DNA of 19,361 bases from CALJTV01 sp034433775 (GTDB lineage: Bacteria > Chloroflexota > Dehalococcoidia > GIF9 > UBA5629), in the NCBI GenBank assembly GCA_034433775.1, contig DAOUAI010000154.1:1-19361 (forward strand). The letters run 5' to 3'. Each line of letters begins with the position of its first letter. Within the stretch, counting starts at the first letter, position 1. Positions 1-7,648 of the stretch are shown here, one piece after another. Made by a program: the position numbers and the translations under genes. The notes beneath the pieces were generated by a model. It was not told the DNA's origin. It saw nothing but the letters and a program-made list of their open reading frames with translations, and ran no database searches.

Positions 1-2114
1 GGAAAACAGCTATCGCTATAGCTGAGTTCCACGGACCTCTCGATTATTTCCTTATTGGTTTTCTGAGATAGCACGACTCTTACGCCAAGGGTGTTGAGAA
101 AGCCCAGGAGCAGCGGTAAAAAATCGTAGACGAACAGAGTTCGCGGGATGCCAACGGTGGGACCGTTTCCAATGTCCTCGCGATATTCTTTTAAAAGAAG
201 TCTCTCGCGTTCGTCGAACCAGGTCTCCACACGTTCCCGGCTGATAGTGCTATCATAGCGGTCGCAACGGCTGCCATAAAATGTAGGCTTCTCTCCGGGG
301 AGTTGCATACGGGTGATAGTACAATTGTTATCGCAACCCTTACAGACAAAGGTGGAGAAGTTATACTGGCTATCTATGACCTGCTGGAAGCCCTTAAACT
401 TTGACTTCTCCCCTTTCATATGCTCCCTAGCCAGCAACGCAGCACCGATAGCACCGCTGACCTCTTTATGTTCAGCCACGATTAAAGTCTTATCTTTGAG
501 CTGTTCGCGAAACGCTGAGACCACTGCCTCGTTATAAAACACGGCGCCAGTAAGTATCACCTTTCTTCCCAGCTTCTTGGTGCCGACCACTTTGGAGAGA
601 TAGTTTCGGGCTATCGAATTCGCTAGGCTGGCGGTGATCACTTCCAGGGGAACATTATCCTGCTGCACCGAAGCTACTGCCTGTCCCATGAAGGCAGCGC
701 ATCGGGTGCCAAGGTCGATGGTGTAAGGGGCAGAAAATGCTAGGCGCGCAAATTCACCGTCTTTGACAGAGACGCCAAGCATTTCAGCTAGCTCGTCGAT
801 AAAACTACCTGTCCCGGCGGCGCAGGCTTTGTTCATCTGATAATCGACCACCACACCCTCCCGCTTTATTACCAGCTTGGAGTCCTGACCGCCGATTTCG
901 ATGATATCGGCATCTTTGTCTATTTCAGCAGCGGCTCTCGCCTGGGCGGTTATTTCATTCTTTATCAGGTCGGCACCCACGAGACTACCGATAAGGTACC
1001 TGCCGGAGCCGGTGACACCGACACCTAGCACTCTAACCTTGTCAGCGCCTTTCCTCAATAGGTTCCTGAAGACCTCTTTCACCGCTTCCACCGGTCTGCC
1101 AGCGGTCATCAAGTAATGCTTCGCCAGCACCTTCTTTCCGGAATCATCGAGTATCACCGCCTTGGTGCTGGTGGAACCAACGTCGATGCCCAGGTAGCCA
1201 GCACAGGGAGACGTTATTACCAGGTCTGAAATCCCCTTATGACCATCCACTGGCTGGAGCGGTGGCAATCTGAAATAGCGCTGCTCAGGTGCAGTAACTT
1301 CGAGTAAAGTAACGCGAGAACTTTTTCCACTGGAAAGCAGCGCAGCACCGGTCGCTTCTATATGGAGATAATTCTCGGGAACTGTGACATTGACAGCGTA
1401 GCCGTTTCTATCGGAGATAATTTCGCCCAGCGCTTTAACGATGGCGGCATTAGCAGCCACACCGCCGACGAAGTAAATCGGCTCTTTAAAAGCGCCTTTC
1501 TTCAATGACACCACCATGCGGGCGACGCTCTCACATAGGGCATAGAGCATGGCTTCTAGCGGGACACCCTTCTGTTGCAGGTGAATAAGGTCGGTCTTGG
1601 CGAAGACGCTGCATCGGGCGGCGATTCGTGGAGGTGTATCTTCGCAGGCTAGAGCGAGCTTGGCAAATTCGTCAAGGCTTATGCCCAGCCGATAAGCCTG
1701 CTGCTCCAGAAACCTGCCGGTCCCGGCAGCACATAGCGGATTAGCAGCTACCTTCCAGGGCTTATTAAGTCCCTCCTCAAGCTCTATAACCAGGGCGGTC
1801 TGCCCGCCGATCTGTATTATAGTCTTGGCATCGGGATAGCGCTGGAGGAGACCGCGAGCGATCGCCAGCGGGCTGGTGTACTCCGACCAGTTGAGTTCCT
1901 CGGCTATCAACCCTTTGCTTGCCCCGGTGATACCAGCAGAGGTGATTTGTCGCAGGTCGAGCTTTTGACTCAAGCGGCTGAGCAGCAAGCTAACGGCAGC
2001 ACCGAGACTCGAGGTTACTCTTTCTGTGTCCAGCCTAAGGACATTACCATTCTCGTCGCTAAGCGCTAGCTTAGCATTAACCGAGCCGACATCCAGCCCC
2101 AACAAATACGACAT
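1..2114 (-). CDS. 2-hydroxyacyl-CoA dehydratase activase, two ATPase modules (partial, C-terminus off the left edge)
   Basis: I translated this frame from ATG at 2114-2112; it is open to base 1, giving 704 residues with no stop. Two BadF/BadG/BcrA/BcrD-type (acetate-kinase/Hsp70 fold) modules are visible. Module 1 (about 4-262) has DVGSVNAK, CAAGTG (Cys128) and RCSVF (Cys168). Module 2 (about 307-560) has DVGSTSTK, GGQDSK, CAAGTG (Cys431) and RCAAF (Cys472). In the HgdC family the two cysteines bind a [4Fe-4S] cluster at the dimer interface, and ATP hydrolysis drives one electron into a dehydratase or benzoyl-CoA-reductase-type partner. After module 2 comes a Cys cluster (VCKGCDNNC, then SRC), typical of the DUF2229/COG3580 region in long activases, ending at YSDSCFP near the edge. 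Module 1 has GGQTA where GGQD is usual. The electron acceptor is not visible here. The family call is secure; the substrate is unknown. Confidence 0.9.
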   Translation of the reverse strand, partial: MSYLLGLDVGSVNAKLALSDENGNVLRLDTERVTSSLGAAVSLLLSRLSQKLDLRQITSAGITGASKGLIAEELNWSEYTSPLAIARGLLQRYPDAKTIIQIGGQTALVIELEEGLNKPWKVAANPLCAAGTGRFLEQQAYRLGISLDEFAKLALACEDTPPRIAARCSVFAKTDLIHLQQKGVPLEAMLYALCESVARMVVSLKKGAFKEPIYFVGGVAANAAIVKALGEIISDRNGYAVNVTVPENYLHIEATGAALLSSGKSSRVTLLEVTAPEQRYFRLPPLQPVDGHKGISDLVITSPCAGYLGIDVGSTSTKAVILDDSGKKVLAKHYLMTAGRPVEAVKEVFRNLLRKGADKVRVLGVGVTGSGRYLIGSLVGADLIKNEITAQARAAAEIDKDADIIEIGGQDSKLVIKREGVVVDYQMNKACAAGTGSFIDELAEMLGVSVKDGEFARLAFSAPYTIDLGTRCAAFMGQAVASVQQDNVPLEVITASLANSIARNYLSKVVGTKKLGRKVILTGAVFYNEAVVSAFREQLKDKTLIVAEHKEVSGAIGAALLAREHMKGEKSKFKGFQQVIDSQYNFSTFVCKGCDNNCTITRMQLPGEKPTFYGSRCDRYDSTISRERVETWFDERERLLLKEYREDIGNGPTVGIPRTLFVYDFLPLLLGFLNTLGVRVVLSQKTNKEIIERSVELSYSDSCF

Positions 2115-2159
2115 TTTGCCACACAAAGATAACGGGATATCCTCCGGGCTCACTCCCTA

Positions 2160-2195
2160 TGCTCTTATTATACCAGAGAGTCTCAGCAGTCCGAC
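2160..2195 (-). promoter_or_regulatory. Extended -10 promoter for the activase gene, with a palindrome over the -35
   Basis: On the minus strand TGGTATAAT (extended -10; TATAAT at 2172-2167) lies just upstream of the activase, with expected transcription start near 2160 and a leader of about 46 nt. The -35 hexamer at a 17-nt spacing is poor (GTCGGA), as is common for extended -10 promoters. It lies inside a perfect 7-1-7 palindrome, AGCAGTC-C-GACTGCT (2185-2199), which could be an operator. The promoter sits in the 97-bp gap after the DUF169 gene, so the activase may be read from here as well as from upstream. Confidence 0.5.
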
Positions 2196-2211
2196 TGCTT
2201 GAAAAGCGCTA

Positions 2212-3000
2212 TTAATCCTCTCCCAGCAAGTGGCTCCTCATCTTATCGTAGCCCGGAGGGTGCTGTGAGTTATATCTCATGAATGAGGGGATGGGGTAGC
2301 GAAAAACACCGGTCTGATAGCCAAACTGCAGCCCCTGGACCATTTTGTCTATCTTGTTTGCTGGAATGGAAAAGGCACATTCGTGGTCCTGTGGATGTCC
2401 TATCAGCCGCTCACCTGTGCCCACAATAGCAAACTGGGCTTCGTCTGTCTGGATGGCGCGAGTGATATACGTGGTGCACCCGGCACCGCTCGACAGCGTA
2501 GTACCGAGGCTTGATTTACCTGTGCCCATGAGGTAACAGGATAGCATCACCCATATCTGCCCGGGGCTGCCGTAGGTCAGAACAAGGTGCGGCTCGAAGT
2601 TGCAACGATGCAGAGGGGCTATAAGCACATATTTATACTTGCCGTATTCAAACTTTGGCAAATTCTGGATGCTGGCTGCCGCCTGCTCTTTGGTCATTCC
2701 CCATAGTCCCAAGGAAGCCTGTAAACTGCCATCGGCAACATCCGGTAGGAGCGGCAAAAACCCCATGCTTATGCCAGCAATATAGCAACTTTGGTACTTA
2801 TCCACAGCAATTGTCCAGCCGTAGCGCCGTGCCATGGTGATCGCATGGCATAGCGAAACGGTTATACCAAGGTCTTTCTGGGGCAGACGCGTTTTCTCGG
2901 GAAGCTCGTCTTCAGAAGCGCACATTCTGATCGCCAAGGGGAAAGTCTGCGGGCGGATATACTGGTTCCATGCCTGCTCAACCTGTTTAATATCGGTCAT
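2212..3000 (-). CDS. DUF169 (COG2043) family protein
   Basis: A 262-residue protein with no signal peptide or clear membrane segment, so probably cytoplasmic. The C-terminal half has the pattern I associate with DUF169 (COG2043): an LVLTYGSPGQI segment, then a Gly/Ser/Cys-rich stretch (SGAGCTTYI, near 190-200) and a late segment (FSIPANKIDKM). Cysteines are at about 27, 51, 67, 133, 155 and 195, some possibly metal- or cluster-binding. The function of the family is unknown to me. The ATG at 3000 has an excellent ribosome binding site (AAGGAGGTG). A gap of 97 bp separates it from the downstream activase, which may be co-transcribed; a role in anaerobic acyl-CoA metabolism is only a guess from that neighbour. 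Confidence 0.8.
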   Translation of the reverse strand: MTDIKQVEQAWNQYIRPQTFPLAIRMCASEDELPEKTRLPQKDLGITVSLCHAITMARRYGWTIAVDKYQSCYIAGISMGFLPLLPDVADGSLQASLGLWGMTKEQAAASIQNLPKFEYGKYKYVLIAPLHRCNFEPHLVLTYGSPGQIWVMLSCYLMGTGKSSLGTTLSSGAGCTTYITRAIQTDEAQFAIVGTGERLIGHPQDHECAFSIPANKIDKMVQGLQFGYQTGVFRYPIPSFMRYNSQHPPGYDKMRSHLLGED

Positions 3001-3030
3001 ATCAGCACCTCCTTAACCCTCTTACTGTGC

Positions 3031-3060
3031 TTGGTGGCATTATATCGCCCGTGGTAGAAT
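3031..3060 (+). promoter_or_regulatory. Extended -10 promoter for the radical SAM gene
   Basis: TGGTAGAAT (extended -10; TAGAAT at 3055-3060) lies about 20 bp before the ATG at 3082. A weak -35 (TTGGTG, 3031-3036) is 18 nt upstream. The predicted leader is about 15 nt and contains AGGG five bases before the ATG. The -10 lies within the spacer of the divergent DUF169 promoter. Confidence 0.5.
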
Positions 3061-3067
3061 CACTCAA
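3032..3067 (-). promoter_or_regulatory. Promoter for the DUF169 gene
   Basis: Read on the minus strand, TTGAGT (3067-3062), a 17-nt spacer and TATAAT (3044-3039) form a near-consensus sigma-70-type promoter. Predicted transcription start is near 3032, giving a leader of about 31 nt that holds the AAGGAGGTG ribosome binding site. It overlaps the opposing promoter of the radical SAM gene. Confidence 0.7.
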
Positions 3068-3081
3068 GCTTTAGGGCAAGA

Positions 3082-3825
3082 ATGGTCATCAGAGAGATAA
3101 CGGTTAAAGGAGTCCTTTCCAAGTCCAGGGTTTTCGACTATGTGGTGAACCCGTATACCGGCTGCCAGCATGGCTGCACTTACTGTTATGCCCGGTTTAT
3201 GAAGCGGTTTACCGGACACACCGAGCCCTGGGGTGAGTTTGTGGATGTGAAGATAAATGCCCCTGAATTGCTAAAACGCCGGATAACCAGAGCATCTCCG
3301 GGCAGAGTATGGGTGAGCGGAGTCTGTGACCCCTATCAGCCGTTAGAGAAGCAGTACATGTTGACCAGAAATTGCCTGGAAATACTCTTGGCGCACGGTT
3401 GGGAGGTCACGGTACAGACAAAATCGCCACTGGTGCTTCGGGATATGGAGCTTTTACAAAAGGCACCACGACTTGAAGTAGGACTGACCATTACCACTAC
3501 CGATGAAGCAATAAGACAGTTGTTTGAACCCAAGGCACCATCTATCGAAGCCAGACTAAATGCGCTTGGGGAGCTACACAACGCCGGCATCAGGACATTT
3601 GCCATGATTGCACCGCTGCTCCCTGGAGCGGAAGGGCTTGCTGCCAGGCTGCGAAATAGCGTGGACTATGTACTGGTGGACAGGATGAATTACCATTATG
3701 GTGACTGGGTCTACCGCAAGCACGGTCTGGAATATGCTATGAGAGACGAATTCTTTTTTTCCACAGCTCGCAGGCTTGTCTCGGCTCTGGGCAGCTCGGG
3801 CATCGAGTGCCAAATCTTGTTTTGA
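3082..3825 (+). CDS. Radical SAM protein, SPL/COG1533 family
   Basis: A 247-residue protein with an N-terminal radical SAM cluster motif CxxxCxxC (Cys28, Cys32, Cys35; GCQHGCTYCYA) preceded by VNPYTGC, which is the usual form in the spore-photoproduct-lyase-like COG1533 proteins. The segment WVSGVCDPYQPLE (about 78-90) matches the conserved (T/V)DPYQP(I/L)E motif of the same family. It should bind one [4Fe-4S] cluster and cleave S-adenosylmethionine; the substrate of these short non-spore members is unknown. It is not MoaA-like despite the MoaD-like neighbour: the length and the second motif do not fit. AGGG lies five bases before the ATG. The gene diverges from the DUF169 gene, and moaD-like begins 61 bp downstream. 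Confidence 0.88.
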   Translation: MVIREITVKGVLSKSRVFDYVVNPYTGCQHGCTYCYARFMKRFTGHTEPWGEFVDVKINAPELLKRRITRASPGRVWVSGVCDPYQPLEKQYMLTRNCLEILLAHGWEVTVQTKSPLVLRDMELLQKAPRLEVGLTITTTDEAIRQLFEPKAPSIEARLNALGELHNAGIRTFAMIAPLLPGAEGLAARLRNSVDYVLVDRMNYHYGDWVYRKHGLEYAMRDEFFFSTARRLVSALGSSGIECQILF

Positions 3826-3858
3826 CCTTGTTAGATGGCGACGGCGCATCGGGGAATG

Positions 3859-3864
3859 TATAAT
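3859..3864 (+). promoter_or_regulatory. Possible -10 box upstream of the MoaD-like gene
   Basis: A perfect TATAAT lies 23 bp before the ATG at 3887, in the 61-bp gap after the radical SAM gene. I see no convincing -35 at 16-18 nt spacing, so this may be a weak or secondary promoter. Confidence 0.3.
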
Positions 3865-3886
3865 TTAGTAACAATCGGGTGAAGTT

Positions 3887-4168
3887 ATGTTCAAATGCAG
3901 CATTGAACTCTACGGCATACCGCGCCAGGTGACCACCGAGCGCAAAGTGGAGGTGGAGTTGGACGATGAGGCGAGCCTCGCTGAATTAATCGCCGCACTC
4001 CGCCATAAAATTCCTGCTCTGGAGGGGATGGTGTTTAGTCCTGACGATGACAGGTTGACAGAGTTCTATGCCTTTAATATCAACGGGCGCTTTTACATCG
4101 ACGATAAGGAAGTCCGGGTGCGCAAAGGCGACCATGTAGCATTACTTGCTCTCGCTGCAGGAGGCTAG
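3887..4168 (+). CDS. MoaD/ThiS-like small sulfur-carrier protein
   Basis: A 93-residue protein with the ubiquitin-like beta-grasp profile of the MoaD/ThiS family. It has an N-terminal strand, an acidic LAELIAALRHKIPAL helix (about 29-45), an NINGRF segment (about 64-69), a KGDHVALL strand, and a C-terminal Gly-Gly (AAGG) that ends the protein exactly. In this family the terminal glycine is adenylated and then carries sulfur as thiocarboxylate for molybdopterin, thiamin or other pathways. No activating E1-like enzyme or MoaE is in the window, so the pathway cannot be assigned. GGTGA lies six bases before the ATG. Its stop is only 9 bp from the end of convergent truB. Confidence 0.8.
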   Translation: MFKCSIELYGIPRQVTTERKVEVELDDEASLAELIAALRHKIPALEGMVFSPDDDRLTEFYAFNINGRFYIDDKEVRVRKGDHVALLALAAGG

Positions 4169-4181
4169 CCTTCGAAGCTAG
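4165..4181. repeat. Inverted repeat joining two convergent stop codons
   Basis: CTAGC, C, TTCGAA, GCTAG is a near-perfect palindrome with one extra C at 4170. Its arms contain the moaD-like stop (TAG, 4166-4168) and the truB stop (TAG on the minus strand, 4180-4178). It could form a short hairpin in both transcripts, but no T-tract follows in either direction. Confidence 0.45.
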
Positions 4182-5092
4182 AAATCTATTAGCGTATCTG
4201 ACGGGGAAAAGACCTTTACTGGATGCCAGTGTCCTTTATCTGGCATGAAGCGGAGTATAGCGATAAAATGTCCTTCAAGGTCATAGGCACGGCAGTATCT
4301 GTCCCCGGGTTCGATCTGAGCAGGTAAAACAAGCGGGCTACCATTGCTCACTGCACGCTGGTTCTGTTTGTTGAGGATGACTGCCTTCCAGCCCAAGAGC
4401 GGGCTGTCAATGGGATGGAGAAGCTGCCTCCATGTGTCCTCCTGGTAGGCGGTCTCGAACTGGGACAAGGTCACAGCGTCTTTTATAGAGAACGGACCGC
4501 AGACCAGCCTGGTGAGATTATTCAGGTAGGCACCGCAGCCCAGGCGTTGTCCCAGGTCATGGGCCAGCGAGCGGATATAGGTGCCCTTGCCGCATTCCAC
4601 CTCGATTGTGATAACAGGAGGGTCGTAACCGGTAAGCCTGATATCCACTATGGTCACCCGCCTCGGTTTGGGGCTCACTCTGGAGCCCTGGCGGGCGAGC
4701 TGGTAATATGGTTTCCCCCCCTGTTTCAGGGCGCTATAAACGGGAGGGGTCTGCTGGATGGTGCCACGAAAGGAGTCCAGCGCTCGTCTGACATCATCCG
4801 CTGAGACGCTGCTGATGTCACCTACCTGTGTTACCTTGCCCTCGCGGTCAAAAGTATCGGTGGACCTGCCCAGCATTATTTCTGCCAGGTAGGTCTTGGT
4901 GCCTTCCGCCAGGAATTCAGCGACTCTGGTCGCCTGACCGAAACAGACTGGCAGGACGCCGGTGGCTATGGGATCGAGGGTACCGGCATGCCCCAGGTGC
5001 TTTTCGCCGGTGAGGCGCTTCAGCCAGGCGATAACACCGAACGAAGTCTGGCCTTCGGGCTTATTGATGTTCAGGATGCCATCAATTCCCAT
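4178..5092 (-). CDS. truB: tRNA pseudouridine(55) synthase TruB
   Basis: A 304-residue protein with the TruB signature GHAGTLDPIATGVLP; Asp40 is the expected catalytic aspartate. The N-terminal ILNINKPEGQTS and the later GTYIRSLAHDLG motif (about 170-181) are also family hallmarks. It converts U55 in the T-loop of tRNA to pseudouridine. The C-terminal 60-70 residues would be the substrate-binding TruB_C/PUA-like region, and overall length is normal. The ATG at 5092 lies inside the end of rbfA (11-bp overlap), consistent with translational coupling in the nusA-infB operon, of which it is the last gene. Convergent with the MoaD-like gene. Confidence 0.96.
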   Translation of the reverse strand: MGIDGILNINKPEGQTSFGVIAWLKRLTGEKHLGHAGTLDPIATGVLPVCFGQATRVAEFLAEGTKTYLAEIMLGRSTDTFDREGKVTQVGDISSVSADDVRRALDSFRGTIQQTPPVYSALKQGGKPYYQLARQGSRVSPKPRRVTIVDIRLTGYDPPVITIEVECGKGTYIRSLAHDLGQRLGCGAYLNNLTRLVCGPFSIKDAVTLSQFETAYQEDTWRQLLHPIDSPLLGWKAVILNKQNQRAVSNGSPLVLPAQIEPGDRYCRAYDLEGHFIAILRFMPDKGHWHPVKVFSPSDTLIDF

Positions 5093-5450
5093 TCTCTTTT
5101 CCGGTCTCCTCGGAAGCTAGTTCATCAATTAGCTCCAGCACTCTGGCACCCTTTTCGATGGACTCATCGAGATGAAAGCTGAGTTCAGGCATATGTTTTA
5201 GCTGCAATCGGCTGGCTAGCTGGCGGCGCAGGAAACCGGAGGCAGCAGCGAAGCCCTGCAGCACCTCATCCTTGCTGACCTCTTCTCCAAAGATGCTGAT
5301 AAACACCTTGGTATGGCTCAGGTCAACCGATGTGGAGACTCTGGTTATAGAGATAAAGCTCCTCAGTCTGGGGTCGTTGACCTGCTCACGGAGTAGTTCG
5401 CTTATTTCCTGTCTGATAAGACTACTGATGCGTTCAGTGCGTCTAGTCAT
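5082..5450 (-). CDS. rbfA: 30S ribosome-binding factor RbfA
   Basis: A 122-residue protein matching RbfA in length and pattern: an N-terminal RxxRISSLIRQEISELL helix, then DPRLRSFISITRV, the beta-strand VFISIF, and a C-terminal HMPELSFHLDESIEKG followed by an amphipathic helix. The KH-like fold binds the 30S subunit and helps 16S rRNA 5'-end maturation, notably in the cold. A clear ribosome binding site, TAAGGAG, lies six bases before the ATG at 5450. It follows infB by 66 bp, the only real gap in this operon, and overlaps truB. The last 12 residues (EETGKENGN end) are charged and probably flexible. Confidence 0.95.
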   Translation of the reverse strand: MTRRTERISSLIRQEISELLREQVNDPRLRSFISITRVSTSVDLSHTKVFISIFGEEVSKDEVLQGFAAASGFLRRQLASRLQLKHMPELSFHLDESIEKGARVLELIDELASEETGKENGN

Positions 5451-5516
5451 GTGTGTTCTCCTTAGACTGGGAGACCGGGGGTGGAGATTATGGCATGAGT
5501 AAGGGTGTTGTTCAGT

Positions 5517-7331
5517 TCAGGCTATAACTTCCTTACGGTATACCTGGATTATATCACCGACCTGGAAGTCGGAGAAGCCCTCTACCCCGACACCACATTC
5601 GAAGCCAGCGGCTACCTCCTTAACATCCTCCTTAAACCGTTTCAAGCTGCTGACGCTGGACTCGCAGACGACCTTGCCGCGACGAACAACCCGTACCAGT
5701 GCATCCCGTCGTATCTTACCTTCCTTGACCGATACTCCTGCCACCTTACCCTTTCGAGCGGTCTCAAAGATTGCCAGCACCTCTGCCTGCCCTTCCATCA
5801 CTTCGGCATATGTAGGCTCAAGCATGCCCTTAAGAGCCTTAGCCACATCCTCTACCAGTTCGTAGATTATGTTGTAGTATCGTATGCTCACGCCCTCCAG
5901 TTCAGCCAGCTTCTGTGCCCCGGGCTCGCTACGGGTATTGAAGCCGATGACTATTGCCTTAGAAGCCACAGCGAGGAGGACATCGCTCTCGGTGATGCTA
6001 CCGCTGGCACTATGGATTACCCGAACCCTTACCTTTTCGTCACTGAGCCTTTCCAGGGAGTCTCTTATCGGTTCTATGCTGCCCTGGACATCTGTCTTCA
6101 AGATGATGTTCAGCTCTTTGGTCTTGCCGGCACCAATTTGGGCTGACACTCCGGTCAAGCTAACAGCTCGGGCGCCTCTAGTCACACTTTCCCGCTCTGC
6201 CAGTTGCTTTTGCAGAAAGAGGCGCGCTTCGCGTTCATCGGCGACTACCTTGAAGCTGTCGCCAGCTTGAGGGACTGCGTTAAGCCCGAGCACCTCCACT
6301 GGCGTTGCTGGTTCAGCCTTTTTAAGCTGCTTACCCACGTCGCTGGACATGGCTTTGACCTTGCCCCAGGTATCACCGGCAACCAGGACATCGCCAAATC
6401 TGAGAGTCCCTCTCTGGACGAGCAGCGTCGCTACCGGTCCTCTGGACTTGTCCAGCTTGGCCTCTATCACCACACCTTCTGCCGGGCAATCGGTCTCAGC
6501 TTTTAACTCCATTATCTCGGCGAGGATGAGGATGTTTTCCAGAAGCTCGTCTATCCCCTGTCTTTTCTTGGCTGATATCGGCACACATATGGTGTCGCCA
6601 CCACACTCCTCGATGACCAGCCCTAGGTCGGCAAGTTGCTGTTTCACCTTTTCAGGGTCAGCATCCGGCTTATCGATTTTGTTAATAGCCACCACTACAG
6701 GTACATCAGCTGCCCGGGCGTGGTCTATCGCCTCCACGGTCTGTGGCATCACGCCGTCATCGGCGGCTACTACCAGGACGGCGATGTCGGTCACCTGGGC
6801 ACCGCGCGCTCGCATAGCGGTAAAAGCTTCATGCCCCGGTGTGTCCAGGAAGGTGATCTTTTTTGAGTCCACTTCTACCTGGTAGGCACCTATGTGCTGG
6901 GTTATGGCGCCTGCCTCCGTGGCAGTGATATTGCTCCGGCGAATGGCATCGAGGAGGCTCGTCTTACCGTGGTCAACATGTCCCATAATTGTGATCACCG
7001 GCGGGCGGGAAGATAGCTTGCCTGTCTTAGCAGGCGTAGGGCGTTTCGCCACAGTCCGGGAGACCTGCCTTCTGGCTTCGTAACCGAAGGCTGCTGCCAC
7101 TGCAGCCGCGGTGTCAAACTCAAGGGCCTGGTTTATGTTCGCCATTATGCCGTTCCGCATCAACTGCTTGATGACCTCGATGGGGCTGACGTGCAGAATA
7201 TCTGCTAATTGTCTGACGGTCACAGAAGGTGACAGGATGACCCGGGGTTTAGCTTGTACCGAGGCTTTATTCCCGGCGCTACCCTTTTCCTCGCTTGTTA
7301 TGGTCGGCTGTTTTTTCCCTTCAGTGGTCAA
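5517..7331 (-). CDS. infB: Translation initiation factor IF-2 (short form)
   Basis: A 604-residue IF-2. An N-terminal IF2_N domain (about 36-85) is followed by a short basic linker and the G domain with GHVDHGKT (117-124), DTPGH (163-167), NKID (217-220) and SAK (253-255); domains II-IV fill the rest. It places initiator tRNA on the 30S subunit and promotes subunit joining using GTP. It lacks the long repetitive N-terminal region of enterobacterial IF-2, as in other compact Chloroflexota forms. The start is TTG at 7331-7329, overlapping the rnpM stop as TTGA, which implies coupled translation. CAGGG directly before it is a poor ribosome binding site, so coupling may matter. The start choice is reasonably safe because the IF2_N domain begins only 35 residues later. 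Confidence 0.96.
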   Translation of the reverse strand: MTTEGKKQPTITSEEKGSAGNKASVQAKPRVILSPSVTVRQLADILHVSPIEVIKQLMRNGIMANINQALEFDTAAAVAAAFGYEARRQVSRTVAKRPTPAKTGKLSSRPPVITIMGHVDHGKTSLLDAIRRSNITATEAGAITQHIGAYQVEVDSKKITFLDTPGHEAFTAMRARGAQVTDIAVLVVAADDGVMPQTVEAIDHARAADVPVVVAINKIDKPDADPEKVKQQLADLGLVIEECGGDTICVPISAKKRQGIDELLENILILAEIMELKAETDCPAEGVVIEAKLDKSRGPVATLLVQRGTLRFGDVLVAGDTWGKVKAMSSDVGKQLKKAEPATPVEVLGLNAVPQAGDSFKVVADEREARLFLQKQLAERESVTRGARAVSLTGVSAQIGAGKTKELNIILKTDVQGSIEPIRDSLERLSDEKVRVRVIHSASGSITESDVLLAVASKAIVIGFNTRSEPGAQKLAELEGVSIRYYNIIYELVEDVAKALKGMLEPTYAEVMEGQAEVLAIFETARKGKVAGVSVKEGKIRRDALVRVVRRGKVVCESSVSSLKRFKEDVKEVAAGFECGVGVEGFSDFQVGDIIQVYRKEVIA

Positions 7332-7648
7332 CCCTGATGTCCGCTCCGCGATGGCAGATTTCTGCCATATTCTACCAGCATCTGGCGATTTTCCAAAGTT
7401 AGCCTGGTGCGCAATGCGTTCTCCAGCCGATTGCCTTTAAGCCCGACCTCCCAGCATTCGCGGTAAGGACAGAGGTAGGCACCCCGCCCGGCCTGTTTGC
7501 CCTTCGGGTCTATTTGCACCGTCCCTCCGTAGCTGACCAACCGGACCAGCGCCCTTTTATCCTTCGTCTCCCGACAGGCTACGCAACTGCGCTGCGGGAT
7601 ATGCTTGTGCCGGGCAGTCTGCCTCTTGGTCTCACTCTTCAAATTCAT
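7328..7648 (-). CDS. rnpM: RNase P modulator RnpM / YlxR (DUF448)
   Basis: A 106-residue basic protein of the YlxR/DUF448 family: RSCVACRETKDKRALVRLV (Cys22, Cys25), later GRGAYLCP and a CW motif, followed by a Leu-rich helix. YlxR sits between nusA and infB in many bacteria; in firmicutes it has been shown to bind and modulate RNase P, hence the name RnpM. Here it lies exactly in that position, overlapping nusA by 17 bp and infB by 4 bp. The C-terminus is somewhat longer than the core domain and ends in a basic Arg/Ser/His stretch. No L7Ae-like YlxQ gene is present between it and infB. Confidence 0.93.
   Translation of the reverse strand: MNLKSETKRQTARHKHIPQRSCVACRETKDKRALVRLVSYGGTVQIDPKGKQAGRGAYLCPYRECWEVGLKGNRLENALRTRLTLENRQMLVEYGRNLPSRSGHQG

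Noticed and set aside
3082..4168. A molybdopterin biosynthesis operon (MoaA plus MoaD)
   Set aside because: The radical SAM protein is too short and carries the SPL-family motif pattern, and no MoaE, MoaC or MoeB is present.
4415..4804. A 129-codon plus-strand frame inside truB
   Set aside because: It is antisense to a clear truB, has no ribosome binding site of note and gives no family-like sequence.
6349..6885. A 178-codon plus-strand frame inside infB
   Set aside because: Antisense to the IF-2 G domain; Ser/Thr/Ala-rich composition typical of a shadow frame.
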